The position numbers were made by a program, and so were the translations under genes. A stretch of DNA of 64,000 nucleotides from CAVZBW01 sp963778465 (GTDB lineage Bacteria > Actinomycetota > Acidimicrobiia > Acidimicrobiales > RAAP-2), in contig CAVZUK010000003.1 in the NCBI GenBank assembly GCA_963778465.1, positions 1,736,001 to 1,800,000 on the forward strand, written 5' to 3'. The notes under the pieces were generated by a model that was not told the origin of the DNA, ran no database searches, and saw only the letters and a list, made by a program, of their open reading frames with translations. Below are positions 42,975 through 52,598 of this stretch, piece after piece. The number at the start of each line of letters is the position of its first letter. Position 1 is the first letter of the stretch.

Positions 42975-43679
42975 CTAGCCTGGCTGGACAGGAAGACGAC
43001 GAGGTTGGCCCCACTCGACAGTGATGCCATCGCGGCGCATGGCGGCTACGAAACGCGTGATCGAGAGAAAGATCGCAACGGCGGTGAGCCCCCAGGTAAT
43101 GGCCGTGCGTTCTAGGACGAAGGCGCGGAGCGACGAGGACACGAGAAGCCACAGCACTATCCCGGCATTGAGCATCAGGACGGCCGCCCAGAGGATCGAA
43201 ATTCGAACGAAGAACCGGCGCACGCTTGGCCTCGCGAGTAGCTCTGCACTGATCGGACAGAAATCGTGTGCGAATCTCTGAGTGAACGGACGTCCAAGCA
43301 CGGCCGACGTGACGAGAACTAGCGAGATCACGACGGTGGTCGCCGTCGGCTGGATGAAGTACAAGAATGCGCTCCCCGTGATGAAAGACACCACCGTGCG
43401 CACACTGAGGAGGATCACGCCCAGTAGCAGCATCGTGGAGATGCGCTCGCCGCGCCGCAGTCGTCGCGTAAGAGCGACAAAGGACCACACGAGCGCGGCC
43501 AGTAGAGCACCTCGGAACCCCGCGATGACGAGCACCACGTAAAAGACGGCGAGCGGAGCCAGCACTGCTTCGAGTACGACCGGACAGGCATGCTGCAACA
43601 CGGACCAGGGGCGCGGCAGGCGGAGATGGTCGCGTGTCTTGGAGCCCTCCTCGCGGAGCGACAGCCTCAGCGGCGACAT
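42975..43679 (-). CDS. VC0807/DUF3159-like polytopic membrane protein
   Basis: About 234 residues with five to six hydrophobic segments: PLAVFYVVLVIAGFRGALLA, ISTMLLLGVILLSVRTVVSF, TATTVVISLVLVTSAVLG and two C-terminal spans. The motif LGRPFTQRFAHDFCPIS after the fourth span resembles the LxGRPLxxxL segment of this intracellular-septation-like group. Start ATG 43679 is a guess; the frame is open further upstream. It lies next to a cold-shock gene but 120 nt apart. Function unknown. Confidence 0.7.
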   Translation of the reverse strand: MSPLRLSLREEGSKTRDHLRLPRPWSVLQHACPVVLEAVLAPLAVFYVVLVIAGFRGALLAALVWSFVALTRRLRRGERISTMLLLGVILLSVRTVVSFITGSAFLYFIQPTATTVVISLVLVTSAVLGRPFTQRFAHDFCPISAELLARPSVRRFFVRISILWAAVLMLNAGIVLWLLVSSSLRAFVLERTAITWGLTAVAIFLSITRFVAAMRRDGITVEWGQPRRLPVQPG

Positions 43680-43798
43680 CACCTGTGCCGCAGGACTCCT
43701 CGGAACCCGGAAGCGCACAAAGGGCGTTTTGCGCTCGAGACGATCGCTCGACCCGCCCAGCTCGGGACTGCTTGCGCCGACCATGCGATGGTCGGCGG

Positions 43799-44002
43799 TC
43801 AGACCGGTCGAACGCTCTTGGCCTGCGGGCCCTTCGGACCCTGTTCGGACTCGAACGACACCTTCTGCCCCTCGATCAGCTCGCGGTAGCCGGAGCCCTC
43901 AACCGATGAAAAGTGGGCAAACACGTCCGGCGTACCGTCGTCAGGGGTGATGAACCCGTAGCCCTTGTCGGCGTTGAACCACTTCACGACGCCTTCAGTC
44001 AT
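43799..44002 (-). CDS. CspA-family cold shock protein
   Basis: 67 residues: a complete five-stranded cold-shock domain with RNP1 KGYGFITP and RNP2-like DVFAHFSSV, ending GPQAKSVRPV. It binds single-stranded RNA/DNA as an RNA chaperone. GAGGTCACAGC precedes the ATG. The upstream 500 nt contain no other good gene, leaving room for the long 5' leader usual for such genes. A second paralogue is at 62.1 kb. Confidence 0.95.
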   Translation of the reverse strand: MTEGVVKWFNADKGYGFITPDDGTPDVFAHFSSVEGSGYRELIEGQKVSFESEQGPKGPQAKSVRPV

Positions 44003-44505
44003 GCTGTGACCTCATTTCTCCACGCTGGACACTTGCGGGAGAACCTGATTGGTAACCGGCAATGACGTACGGCATGCGTGATCCACCGAACGTTGGTAAC
44101 CACCTTACAGCATGCGGATCGGCTGCGCCCAACGCGGCGAGGCGTGCGGTGGCTCCCCGAGCGCATCTGTCACTATCGCCGAGCTCACACCCGGACATCG
44201 CGCAGGAGCCATCCCGGATGTCGATCCACGACCCCTGGATGGGGCATCGTCGACTACCAGCTAGACTGGCGAAGGTTCAGCTCGAGCCATCGTGCCCCTG
44301 CGTCCTTCGGGGGAGGATCTGGATGTCTCGTCTCTGTGGAATTCGTACCCTTCGACCAGCGCGTCCCCGTGCGGATCACGGGCTGCATCCGCACTCTGGT
44401 CAACTACAAGACCAGGCACAAGATGTCCGGCGCGTCGGACTCGTATTCCGACGCGGACATGCTGCGTAACGCCGAGTTCCGCTCGATCGCAGAGGCGTCT
44501 CCTCG
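44003..44505. other. Region between cold-shock and glycosyltransferase genes
   Basis: About 500 nt. It should hold the csp promoter and leader. A plus-strand frame from GTG 44336 to 44515 (VSVEFVPFDQRVPVRITG..) is protein-like and overlaps the glycosyltransferase start, but another frame with a better ribosome site competes, so I leave it uncalled. Confidence 0.3.
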
Positions 44506-45561
44506 ATGCGGATAGGAATCGTGGCACCCCCGTGGCTCCCTGTCCCCCCGCCAGCCTACGGAGGGACTGAAAACCTCCTCAACACACTTGCCTTGGGGCT
44601 ACAGAACGTCGGGCACGAGGTCATCTTGTGCGCCAGCGGAGACAGCACCTGTTCGGTAGAGAGAACCTGGGTCTTCGAAGAGGCCATCGGCGTCGGGTCG
44701 GGGAACAGCGTCGACGAGATCCGTCATGTTCTTCACGCCTACGAGCAGATCCAAGACGCCGACGTCGTCCACGACCATACGCTCGTTGGACCGCTCCATT
44801 CCGCCTCCTTTCCCAAGCTTCCGGTTGTTACCACGAACCACGGCCCGTTCAACCCCGAGCTCATCGATCTCTACCGCGTGATATCCGGAAGGGTGCCGGT
44901 CATCGCGATCTCGCACCATCAAGCCTCTACCGCGCCCTCTGTTCCGGTCGCTGCGGTGATCCACCACGGAGTGGATCTCGAGGAGTTTCCAGTCGGCCAG
45001 GGCGGCGGTGGCTACGCTCTGTTTCTCGGACGGATGCACCCGGGCAAGGCGCCCCACCTGGCTGCCCGGATCGCTCGCGAGGCCGGCGTACCGCTGCGGA
45101 TCGTCGCCAAGATGCGCGAACCTGAGGAACGGGCTTACTTTGAAGCCATGGTGCGGCCTGAGCTCGGCGGGGACGTGACCTACCTCGGCGAGGCAGATCG
45201 GCAAACCAAGCTCCAGATGCTGGCCGAGGCGGACTGCTTGCTGAACCCCATCTCGTGGGCCGAACCGTTCGGCATGGTGATGATCGAGGCCCTAGCCTGT
45301 GGCACGCCGGTGCTAACGACCAACTTCGGGGCCGCGCCGGAGATCATCGAAGATGGTGTCGTCGGTTTCGTCCGCTCCGAACGAGACGGACTAGTCAAAG
45401 CTCTCGGACGAGTCGATGAGATCGACCGGGCGGCGTGTCGAGAGCGCGTTGCACGGCATTTCTCGGTCGAACGCATGGTCGCGGAACATCTCGCCCTCTA
45501 CGAACTGGCCATTGGCACCTCCCGTGACCCGTTCGACGTGCCCATCCCGGCCGCCGCCTGA
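44506..45561 (+). CDS. GT-B glycosyltransferase, GT4 family
   Basis: 351 residues. The N-terminal Rossmann domain begins MRIGIVAPPWLPVPPPAYGG with the nucleotide-sugar loop, then VVHDHTLVGPLH and TTNHGPFNPEL. The C-terminal domain has LFLGRMHPGKAPHLAARIA and the donor-binding EPFGMVMIEALACGTPVL (Ex7E). Such enzymes make glycogen/trehalose-type or lipid-linked glycans. It is followed after 25 nt by a glycogen-debranching-type gene, a pairing that suggests alpha-glucan or storage sugar metabolism. Confidence 0.92.
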   Translation: MRIGIVAPPWLPVPPPAYGGTENLLNTLALGLQNVGHEVILCASGDSTCSVERTWVFEEAIGVGSGNSVDEIRHVLHAYEQIQDADVVHDHTLVGPLHSASFPKLPVVTTNHGPFNPELIDLYRVISGRVPVIAISHHQASTAPSVPVAAVIHHGVDLEEFPVGQGGGGYALFLGRMHPGKAPHLAARIAREAGVPLRIVAKMREPEERAYFEAMVRPELGGDVTYLGEADRQTKLQMLAEADCLLNPISWAEPFGMVMIEALACGTPVLTTNFGAAPEIIEDGVVGFVRSERDGLVKALGRVDEIDRAACRERVARHFSVERMVAEHLALYELAIGTSRDPFDVPIPAAA

Positions 45562-45586
45562 GGATCGTCGTAGCAACGATCGACCC

Positions 45587-47761
45587 GTGACGAACCCCTG
45601 GACGTTCGCTGGAGAACCGACCGTCAAAAGCCTTGCCGGAGGCTCGATCACCCTGGTCGAAGGCAGCTCGTTCTCCATCTCTTCTACGACCGGCGACATC
45701 GAGCCGGGCAGTGCGCAGGGCCTCTTCTTTGAAGACACTCGTTTTGTTTCTTCGTGGAGGCTTCGCATCGATGGCGCGGAGCCGGAGAACCTGGCGCTGG
45801 TGGCTCACCATCCGTTCGCTGCGACGTTTGTCTCCAGGGGCAAACCTCACCTCGACGAGTCCGACAGCACGCTGTTCGTCGAACGGAGCCGGTATGTCGG
45901 CAACGGCATGCGCGAAGACCTTCTGATCCAGAACTTCGGGCGCGAGGCCGTCGCCTGCTCGGTCAGTTTCGAGCTCGATGCCGACTTTGCTCACCTGTTT
46001 GAGGTGAAAGAGAATCGAGTCCATGTGCACGGGGATCGCGTCGTCGAGGTGGCAGGATCGACGATGACTTTCTCCTTCAGGAACGGGAGGCTCGCTCGGC
46101 GCCTCGAGGTGGGATTCCCGCCCGAGGCCCGCGTGACACCTGGTCTCGCGACCTCGGACGTCGTCGTCCCGGCGAGCGGGGAATGGCGCGCCTCTCTTGA
46201 GTTTCGGCTCGCCGTGGACGGAGAGCCGGTCGAGCTTCGGTACCACGCCGGGGACCCCATCGAGCACTCAACCCCGGTAACCCGACTACGCACCTGGGAG
46301 CAGACCAGCACCCGAGTCAGGGCGGACAACAGGGACGTCACCGAAACCTTCCTCCAGAGCCATCGGGACTTGGGGGCACTACGGATCTTTGACCCTGAAC
46401 ATGACCAGCGGGCGGTCATCGCGGCAGGAGCACCGTGGTTTATGACGCTGTTCGGACGAGACTCACTCATCACTTCGCTCATGACCCTCGCGGTCGATCC
46501 CGATCTCGCCTCGAACACCCTGCTCACTCTTGCCCGCTTCCAGGGCGAGCGAGTCGACAACCTCTCCGAGGAACAACCCGGCAAGATCCTCCATGAGATG
46601 CGGCGCGGCCTGACCACGGCTGCCGACGCCAGAGAGGGCTCGATCTACTACGGCTCCATCGATGCCACCCCGCTATTTGTCGTCTTGCTCGGTGAACTCT
46701 TCCGGTGGGAGGTCGACAACCAGGTCGTCGCTCAGTTGCTCCCGCATGCCGACAGGGCCCTGGCATGGATCGAGGAGTTCGGCGATCGCGACGGCGACGG
46801 ATTCGTCGAGTATCAGAGGGCGGCGCCTCGAGGGCTAGCCAACCAGGGATGGAAGGATTCGTTTGATGGCGTGAGCTTCGCAGAAGGGACGCTCGCCCAT
46901 GCGCCCATCGCACTGTGCGAGGTCCAGGGATACGTCTACCGAGCCTTTCTCGCCCGCGCCGAGATCGCCCAGAAGCTTGGAGACTCTCTCGTAGCAAGGG
47001 ACTACGAGGCGCGCGCCGCTCGCCTGAAGAAGGCCTTCAACGAACGGTTCTGGTTGGAGGAGCTTGGCTACTTCGCCATAGGGCTCGATGCCGAGAAGCG
47101 TCCAATCGACTCACTCAGCTCCAACATTGGGCACTGTCTCTGGAGCGGGATCGTCGATGACGACAAGGCGTCCTTGATTGCGGAGCGCCTCGCTAGCCCT
47201 CAAATGTTCACCGGATGGGGTATCAGAACCTTGGCGAGCTCGATGGGCAGATACAACCCGGTGAGCTACCACAACGGTTCGGTCTGGCCTCACGACAGCG
47301 CGATTTGTGCGGCAGGACTTGCTCGTTACGGATTCCTCGAGGAGGCTGCGGCGGTAACGGTCGGGCTATTCGAAGCCGCAAAGGTCTTTGGCGGTAGGTT
47401 GCCCGAGCTCTTCTGCGGCTTCGACCGCGGGGCGTTCCCGTTTCCCATCCCCTACCCGGCATCCTGTTCACCCCAGGCTTGGGCCTCGGCCACCCCCTTC
47501 TCGCTGCTCCAGACCGTGCTTCTCCGCCTGGAGCCTTCGATCCCCGACGGCGAGTTGGCCTGTGCCCCGCACATCCCCGAGGTGTTCGGGAGCCTACGGG
47601 TCGAGAACCTGCTGTTGGCTGGCGCTCGCGTTTCGATCAGCGCGACAAGGGCCGAGGTAAGCATCAGCGGTCTCCCCTCCAACGTTGAAGTACAACCTCA
47701 GCTGGGACCGCCGTTAGGGCCTCCTGGAGCCACGAATCGACCTCGGTCGCCGAAGGTCTGA
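45587..47761 (+). CDS. Glycogen-debranching-type (amylo-alpha-1,6-glucosidase-like) enzyme
   Basis: 724 residues from GTG 45587. The N-terminal about 210 residues are a beta-sandwich (GDE_N-type: GLFFEDTRFVSSWRLRI, FVERSRYVGNGMREDL). The C-terminal (alpha/alpha)6 barrel has APWFMTLFGRDSLITSLMTL, LLTLARFQG, GSIYYGSIDATPLFVVLLGE, GLANQGWKDSFDGV, and YHNGSVWPHDSAICAAGL, which carry the catalytic acids. This is the layout of bacterial debranching-type proteins that often sit beside GT4 enzymes. A longer ORF back to 45416 overlaps the glycosyltransferase and is not supported. Confidence 0.92.
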   Translation: MTNPWTFAGEPTVKSLAGGSITLVEGSSFSISSTTGDIEPGSAQGLFFEDTRFVSSWRLRIDGAEPENLALVAHHPFAATFVSRGKPHLDESDSTLFVERSRYVGNGMREDLLIQNFGREAVACSVSFELDADFAHLFEVKENRVHVHGDRVVEVAGSTMTFSFRNGRLARRLEVGFPPEARVTPGLATSDVVVPASGEWRASLEFRLAVDGEPVELRYHAGDPIEHSTPVTRLRTWEQTSTRVRADNRDVTETFLQSHRDLGALRIFDPEHDQRAVIAAGAPWFMTLFGRDSLITSLMTLAVDPDLASNTLLTLARFQGERVDNLSEEQPGKILHEMRRGLTTAADAREGSIYYGSIDATPLFVVLLGELFRWEVDNQVVAQLLPHADRALAWIEEFGDRDGDGFVEYQRAAPRGLANQGWKDSFDGVSFAEGTLAHAPIALCEVQGYVYRAFLARAEIAQKLGDSLVARDYEARAARLKKAFNERFWLEELGYFAIGLDAEKRPIDSLSSNIGHCLWSGIVDDDKASLIAERLASPQMFTGWGIRTLASSMGRYNPVSYHNGSVWPHDSAICAAGLARYGFLEEAAAVTVGLFEAAKVFGGRLPELFCGFDRGAFPFPIPYPASCSPQAWASATPFSLLQTVLLRLEPSIPDGELACAPHIPEVFGSLRVENLLLAGARVSISATRAEVSISGLPSNVEVQPQLGPPLGPPGATNRPRSPKV

Positions 47762-47907
47762 GGGGTGACCTAGGCAGCACCTGATTCCGCGCCAGCTCCA
47801 ACGTCGAAGTCCTTACGAGGACGTCACAGACGCTGGAGGGCTCCAGTCGGTCAGACAAAAGGGATCGTGATTGGGCGACGACCTCGGTGGGTCTGGGGCG
47901 GGCGCCC

Positions 47908-48213
47908 TCAGTGGCGCCTGACCAAATGATCAAGCCAAGCCGTCACCGCGTCGGCATTCGAAGCGGCCACGTCGAACTTCTCGTTATTCCGTGGGCTTCC
48001 GGCAACCGGAGTGAACCGGATAACGACTCGAACTCCGCCCTTCTGCTTTCCGTGCTTGATCGGCATTGGCACCCAGTCCGCCAGCTGAGCGTCGTATCGG
48101 AGTTCGCGCACGACGTTGCCGTCCTTGTCGGTAACGCGCGAGATGATGAACCGACCGTCACAGCTGAACGAGCGGTCGGGGGGAATGTCTAGCTGCTCGA
48201 TCGCCGTGTCCAT
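47908..48213 (-). CDS. Hypothetical small beta-rich protein
   Basis: 101 residues from ATG 48213: MDTAIEQLDIPPDRSFSCDG, FIISRVTDKDGNVVRELRYD, VPMPIKHGKQKGGVRVVIRF, and a C-terminal helix ADAVTAWLDHLVRRH. Composition and the regular strand pattern look genuine. No family recognised. A longer in-frame extension upstream is low complexity. It is convergent with the debranching gene. Confidence 0.5.
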   Translation of the reverse strand: MDTAIEQLDIPPDRSFSCDGRFIISRVTDKDGNVVRELRYDAQLADWVPMPIKHGKQKGGVRVVIRFTPVAGSPRNNEKFDVAASNADAVTAWLDHLVRRH

Positions 48214-48688
48214 CCGGTTTGATGGTATCGGTCGGCGCTCCAGATGCCTGCGACGTCGTATCGAGTCGAGCGTGAGGGATTGGGTTGTGCCCCGGTCGAT
48301 GGGAGCGATTCGCGAGATTGCGACATGTCTTGGTCCTTTCTCGGCATCCGAGACGCGGGCACCCGAGGACCGAAGGCGCGAGGCTCTATCGGCTCCAGCG
48401 TGAAGTGGGCACCCGACTGTGAACGAAAGAAGCGGACTCACCTCCGCAGATCGTGGGCTGCGACAGCGCTCCCGAAGGAACTCCGCTCGGACAACAGTCG
48501 GGCAAGAAGCTCGGCCGCCGACGACGAAGCCATCGCTGCGGCGAAGGGGCTATCTAAAGAAGAGTGCCCAGAGCTGCCCCAAACAACCGAGCTTCGCCTT
48601 GTGATCGTCCTGCCGAATGGACTCGCTGGCTGGGGGATCGGCTTAGGGCCCGAGAACAGAGAGCGGGATCTCTGGACGCGCACCCAAG
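48214..48688. other. Intergenic region
   Basis: About 475 nt between two minus-strand genes. A plus-strand frame (48244-48699) runs through it but runs into the 3' end of the glutamine synthetase gene, has no ribosome site and no family feature. Nothing else seen. Confidence 0.3.
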
Positions 48689-50866
48689 TCAGAGGATAAA
48701 GAGCATCTCTTGGTAGGTGGCCAGCGGCCAGAGGTCGTCTGCCACCATGGTCTCGAGGCCATCGGACGCGGCGCGGACGGCTTCCATCGCCGGGAGGAGC
48801 GCCTTCTGGGCGTGCTCGGCCTCCTTCTCCGCCGACTCGAGATCGCCGTGGGCGAGCTCGGTCCGGAGCGAGGAAATACCTGCCCGCAAGGCAGCGATCA
48901 TCGACGAGATGTTGTTGAGCGTCTCAGCGTCGGCCTCAACCCCTGCAGCTTTGAGACTGGCGACGTTGTGTGCGAGCTCTGTCTGGTAGCGCAGCGCGGC
49001 AGGAAGGATCATGGTGGTGGCCATCTCCAGCGTCAGTCTCGCCTCGACGCCGACGGTCATCACGTACTGTTCCAGTGCGACCTCGTAGCGGCTGTGCATC
49101 TCCCGGGGGTTGAGGACGCCGTACCGGCTGAACAAGTCCATCGACTCCTCGGAGATGAGTTCGGGCAGAGCGTCCAGGGTCGTCCGGAGGTTCGGGAGGC
49201 CCCGCTCCGCGGCCTCGACCTGCCAAGAATCGGCGTAGCCGTCGTCGTTGAAGACGACCCTTCCGTGATTGGTGATGATCTCCTGCAGCACCGTCTGCAC
49301 AGCCTGGTTGAAGTCATTGTCCTGGGCCATGAGCGATTCGAGCTCGGTGGCTATGTAATCGAGTGCCTCGGCCAAGATCGAGTTGATGGTGATCATCGGC
49401 CCGGCGATCGACTGGAGGGCGCCCGGAGCGCGAAATTCAAACCGGTTGCCCGTAAACGCGAACGGGCTGGTCCGGTTCCGATCGCCTGGGTCCGCGCGGA
49501 GGGCGGGAACCGTGTCCACACCGATCTCGATGTGGCCGCGCTCCTTTGAAGTCGTCGCTCCTCCGTTGGCGATCTGGTCGAACACGTCTGCCAGTTGGTC
49601 GCCAAGAAAAACCGAGATAATTGCCGGTGGCGCCTCATTGGCCCCCAGGCGGTGGTCGTTGGTGGCCGAGGCCACGGATGCCCGGAGGAGGCCACCGTAC
49701 TTGTCTACCGAACGGATCACTGCGGCACAGAACACCAGGAACTGCGCATTGTCGTGAGGAGTGTCACCGGGTAGCAGGAGGTTTCCCTGAGTCGCGTTGC
49801 CGATGGAGAAATTGACGTGTTTCCCCGACCCGTTGATCCCGGCGAACGGCTTCTCGTGGAAAAGGCATTCCATCTGGTGCTTTTGAGCCACCTTCTTCAG
49901 GGTGGTCATCATGAGCTGTTGATGGTCCGCTGCCACGTTGGAGCGCTCGAACACCGGGGCCAGCTCGAACTGACCCGGTGCAACCTCGTTGTGGCGGGTC
50001 TTGGCCGGGATACCAAGCTTGAACAGCTCGCGTTCGGCGTCCAACATGAAAGCGAGGACCCGGTCGGGGATAGCGCCAAAATAGTGGTCGTCGAATTCCT
50101 GGCCCTTAGGAGGTTTCGACCCGAAAAGGGTACGACCGGCGTTGAGCAGGTCCGGCCGCGAAAGGAAGAAGCTGCGGTCGATCAGAAAGTATTCTTGCTC
50201 GGGGCCAGCAAAGGACACTACGGCGTCGGGATCATCGTGCCCGAACAGACGGAGCACCCGTTCAGCTTGCTTGGCCATCGCCTGCTGGGAGCGGAGCAGG
50301 GGCGTCTTGTTGTCAAGGGCCTCCCCGGTCATCGAGATGAAGACGGTCGGGATGCACAGGGTGTTGCCATTTGGATTCTCGAGAATGTAGGCGGGGCTCG
50401 TGGCGTCCCAGCCGGTGTAGCCACGGGCCTCGAACGTGGCTCGAAGGCCCCCATTTGGGAAGCTCGAGGCATCTGGCTCACCTTGGATCAGAGTCCTCCC
50501 CTGGAATTCGGCGATCGCCGACCCCTCGCCTTCCGGCTCGAAAAAGCTGTCGTGCTTTTCTGCCGTCAGGTGGGTGAGGGGGTAGAAGACATGGGTGTAG
50601 TGCGTGGCGCCCTTCTCCATTGCCCAGTCCTTCATTGCCGCAGCTACCATGTCGGCCACCGCTGGATCAAGTGGTTTGGAGTGCTCGATGGTCGCCATCA
50701 GGGACTGGAATACCGGCTTGGTGAGCCGTTGCTGCATAACCGCCCTGGTGAAAACATTGGAGCCGAATACCACTCCGGGCTTCTCGCCAGGGGTGAAGAC
50801 TCGCTCGGGGGGGCCGTAACGCTTCACAGCGTCGATGGCTTGCAGCCTGACCGCGCTCCCGCTCAT
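48689..50866 (-). CDS. glnN: Type III glutamine synthetase
   Basis: 725 residues, the length of GSIII dodecamers (about 700-730), far longer than GSI or GSII. Characteristic segments: FGSNVFTRAVMQQRL near the start, HYTHVFYPLTHLTAEKHDSF, GRTLIQGEPDASSFPNGG, GPEQEYFLIDRSFF with metal-binding Glu, ARHNEVAPGQFELAP-like KTRHNEVAPGQFEL, GINGSGKHVNFS, and RTSPFAFTGNRFEFRAPG. It makes glutamine from glutamate, ammonia and ATP. AGGAGGAA precedes the ATG by 7 nt. No P-II or other nitrogen gene is adjacent. The C-terminal helical extension is intact. Confidence 0.97.
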   Translation of the reverse strand: MSGSAVRLQAIDAVKRYGPPERVFTPGEKPGVVFGSNVFTRAVMQQRLTKPVFQSLMATIEHSKPLDPAVADMVAAAMKDWAMEKGATHYTHVFYPLTHLTAEKHDSFFEPEGEGSAIAEFQGRTLIQGEPDASSFPNGGLRATFEARGYTGWDATSPAYILENPNGNTLCIPTVFISMTGEALDNKTPLLRSQQAMAKQAERVLRLFGHDDPDAVVSFAGPEQEYFLIDRSFFLSRPDLLNAGRTLFGSKPPKGQEFDDHYFGAIPDRVLAFMLDAERELFKLGIPAKTRHNEVAPGQFELAPVFERSNVAADHQQLMMTTLKKVAQKHQMECLFHEKPFAGINGSGKHVNFSIGNATQGNLLLPGDTPHDNAQFLVFCAAVIRSVDKYGGLLRASVASATNDHRLGANEAPPAIISVFLGDQLADVFDQIANGGATTSKERGHIEIGVDTVPALRADPGDRNRTSPFAFTGNRFEFRAPGALQSIAGPMITINSILAEALDYIATELESLMAQDNDFNQAVQTVLQEIITNHGRVVFNDDGYADSWQVEAAERGLPNLRTTLDALPELISEESMDLFSRYGVLNPREMHSRYEVALEQYVMTVGVEARLTLEMATTMILPAALRYQTELAHNVASLKAAGVEADAETLNNISSMIAALRAGISSLRTELAHGDLESAEKEAEHAQKALLPAMEAVRAASDGLETMVADDLWPLATYQEMLFIL

Positions 50867-51013
50867 CGACTATTCCTCCTCGCGCTCGCTCACTCGGCCG
50901 GCCGGCGACACTCATCGCTCCCGGTCCGGGCGCCTCAGGACGCCCTTGGCCTTGCCAGGCTATGGACCTCCTGTGTCGTGCACGTTTCCCGCCGATGAAC
51001 ATCGCTCGCCACC

Positions 51014-51343
51014 ATGCCGAATAGGTCCGACCTCAGGGTCGAGCAGCCTCCGGATGATCCGATGGAGCTCTTCCTGGTTTGGCTTGTCGACGCGATCGAC
51101 GCGGGGGTGCCCGATCCTCCCCTCATGACCTTGTCGACAATCGATGCCGCCGGTCGCCCTGATGCTCACGTGCTCATCCTCAAGCAGGCGGAGGCGGCGA
51201 GGTGATGGTTCTCGACCTGCGGCGAAAGCACCAAGGCCAACCAGCCCGTGGGAGCGAGTCCCTGGTCCAGGTTGATGGGGATGCGGGAGAGGGCGAGATG
51301 GCGGGTTGGCATTCTCTCCGCCGAGGTCCACTCGGGCCCGTGA
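51014..51343 (+). pseudogene. PNPOx/PdxH-like flavin oxidase, nonsense-mutated and truncated
   Basis: The frame begins like a pyridoxamine-phosphate oxidase: PMELFLVWLVDAIDAGVPD, PPLMTLSTIDAAGRPDAHV and LILKQAEAAR, then TGA at 51203-51205. The same frame continues WFSTCGESTKANQ, the family's WWFxTxxxSxKAxQL segment, so the TGA replaces a Trp codon. After about 51260 the similarity fades. The C-terminal half, with the second half of the FMN barrel, is lost. Not expected to be functional. Confidence 0.7.
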
Positions 51344-51517
51344 CCTGGGCAGACCATGCGAGTTCTCATGTCGATCCGGTGTCTCTTCTGCGAGTCGTCG
51401 AAGCAAGCCGAAAGCAACGAGTAGAAATTCCCCTACCAAGTTGATGCCGTGCTCTCAGGACAGGAAATCCGCCCTCCTCGCCAGTTAGTGATCGCCATCC
51501 AACCAGAAGGAGTCGAC

Positions 51518-52192
51518 ATGGAGAACCCGCAACGCCATCTGGACAGTGAACAGCGCCATACCCTCGAACGCCTGTCGAGCCATCCACTGCCGAGAAACGT
51601 CAAGTGGCCACAGGTCCTGGCCCTGCTCGAGGCAATGGGCGAGGTGAGTGCTGAGAGCAACGACCGCTACCGGGTGACCGTCGATGGTCGCACGGCGGTC
51701 TTTCGACCCCCTCATAAGCATGGAGACGTACCGCCCGACATGGTCGTCAAGCTCCGCAAATTCCTCACGTCCCCTTCGGAGACGGCGGGCGATACTCCAG
51801 ATGGCAGCGTTCTGCTTGTCGTCGTGAACTACCTCGAAGCAACCGTCTACGAATTCGAAGCGCCGGGCGGACACGCCACGACGATCGTTCCCTACGACCC
51901 TCGCGGCCGGCTTCGGCACATAAACCATATTGAAGGTCACTACCAGGGCCAGCGAACTCCGGAGGATCCCGCGTACTACCGATCCGTCGCGGCCGCCCTC
52001 GAGGGTGCTGGGACGGTCGTGATCTTCGCACATGGGCACGGCCACTCCGACGGAGCAGAGCCATTGCGTGAGCGACTCACCCAGCATTTGTCCGGCCCGG
52101 CGCCGAGAATCATCGAGGACCGAATCGACGCCAAATCGTTTACGGAACCTCAGCTCCTCGCCGCGGCCCGCGCCCTGGTCGAGAGATCTTGA
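51518..52192 (+). CDS. HicA-like domain fused to baeRF/eRF1-like domain
   Basis: 224 residues. Residues 1-80 (HPLPRNVKWPQVLALLE.. VFRPPHKHGD.. MVVKLRKFL) are paralogous to the 90-residue protein at 8612. Residues 95-224 resemble bacterial archaeo-eukaryotic-release-factor-like proteins: VLLVVVNYLEATVYEFEA, VPYDPRGRLRHINHIEGHY, TPEDPAYYRSVAAALEGAG, VVIFAHGHGHSDGAE, FTEPQLLAAARALV. Both halves suggest RNA or ribosome contact. AAGGAG lies about 5 nt upstream of ATG 51518. No antitoxin gene is near. Function unknown. Confidence 0.8.
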   Translation: MENPQRHLDSEQRHTLERLSSHPLPRNVKWPQVLALLEAMGEVSAESNDRYRVTVDGRTAVFRPPHKHGDVPPDMVVKLRKFLTSPSETAGDTPDGSVLLVVVNYLEATVYEFEAPGGHATTIVPYDPRGRLRHINHIEGHYQGQRTPEDPAYYRSVAAALEGAGTVVIFAHGHGHSDGAEPLRERLTQHLSGPAPRIIEDRIDAKSFTEPQLLAAARALVERS

Positions 52193-52598
52193 GCCCGGAG
52201 CAGAGGTCGAGACTCGGCCGGCCTGGTGACGCACTCCGGACGTTGGACGCGGCCGCCGTCGCTGCGGCTCTGTAACGGCCGATCCATGACTCCCGGCCCC
52301 CATACCCCCTTTTCAGGATCGGAGGAATGGAACCAAATCGGTGGACGCTCGCCATGGTTCCCGTTGTACCGCACTTTCGTTCCACTGGCGTTCCCCGATT
52401 GGCGATTGCCGGCACCTTGCCGCCCCTGTCCGTTGGGGCGGCCATCGAGGCGTGCCGGTTCGTATTCTGTTCGCGAGGATCCGCCACCCGGGAACCCCCA
52501 GCCACCGAAGCAACCTATTGAGACGGTCCTCGAGACCCGCCTCGTTGGTTCAAGATGAGGGCCGTTGCGAATGCCGAAGCAATAGGAGGCACGAGGGA
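52193..52598. other. Intergenic region
   Basis: About 400 nt with no supported gene; frames on both strands are Arg/Pro-rich and lack ribosome sites. It separates two plus-strand genes of unknown function. Confidence 0.3.

Noticed and set aside
44336..44515. 60-codon plus-strand frame before the glycosyltransferase
   Set aside because: Protein-like but a different overlapping frame has the better ribosome site; cannot choose.
48244..48699. 151-codon plus-strand frame
   Set aside because: Convergent with and running into the 3' end of the GlnN gene, no ribosome site, no motif.
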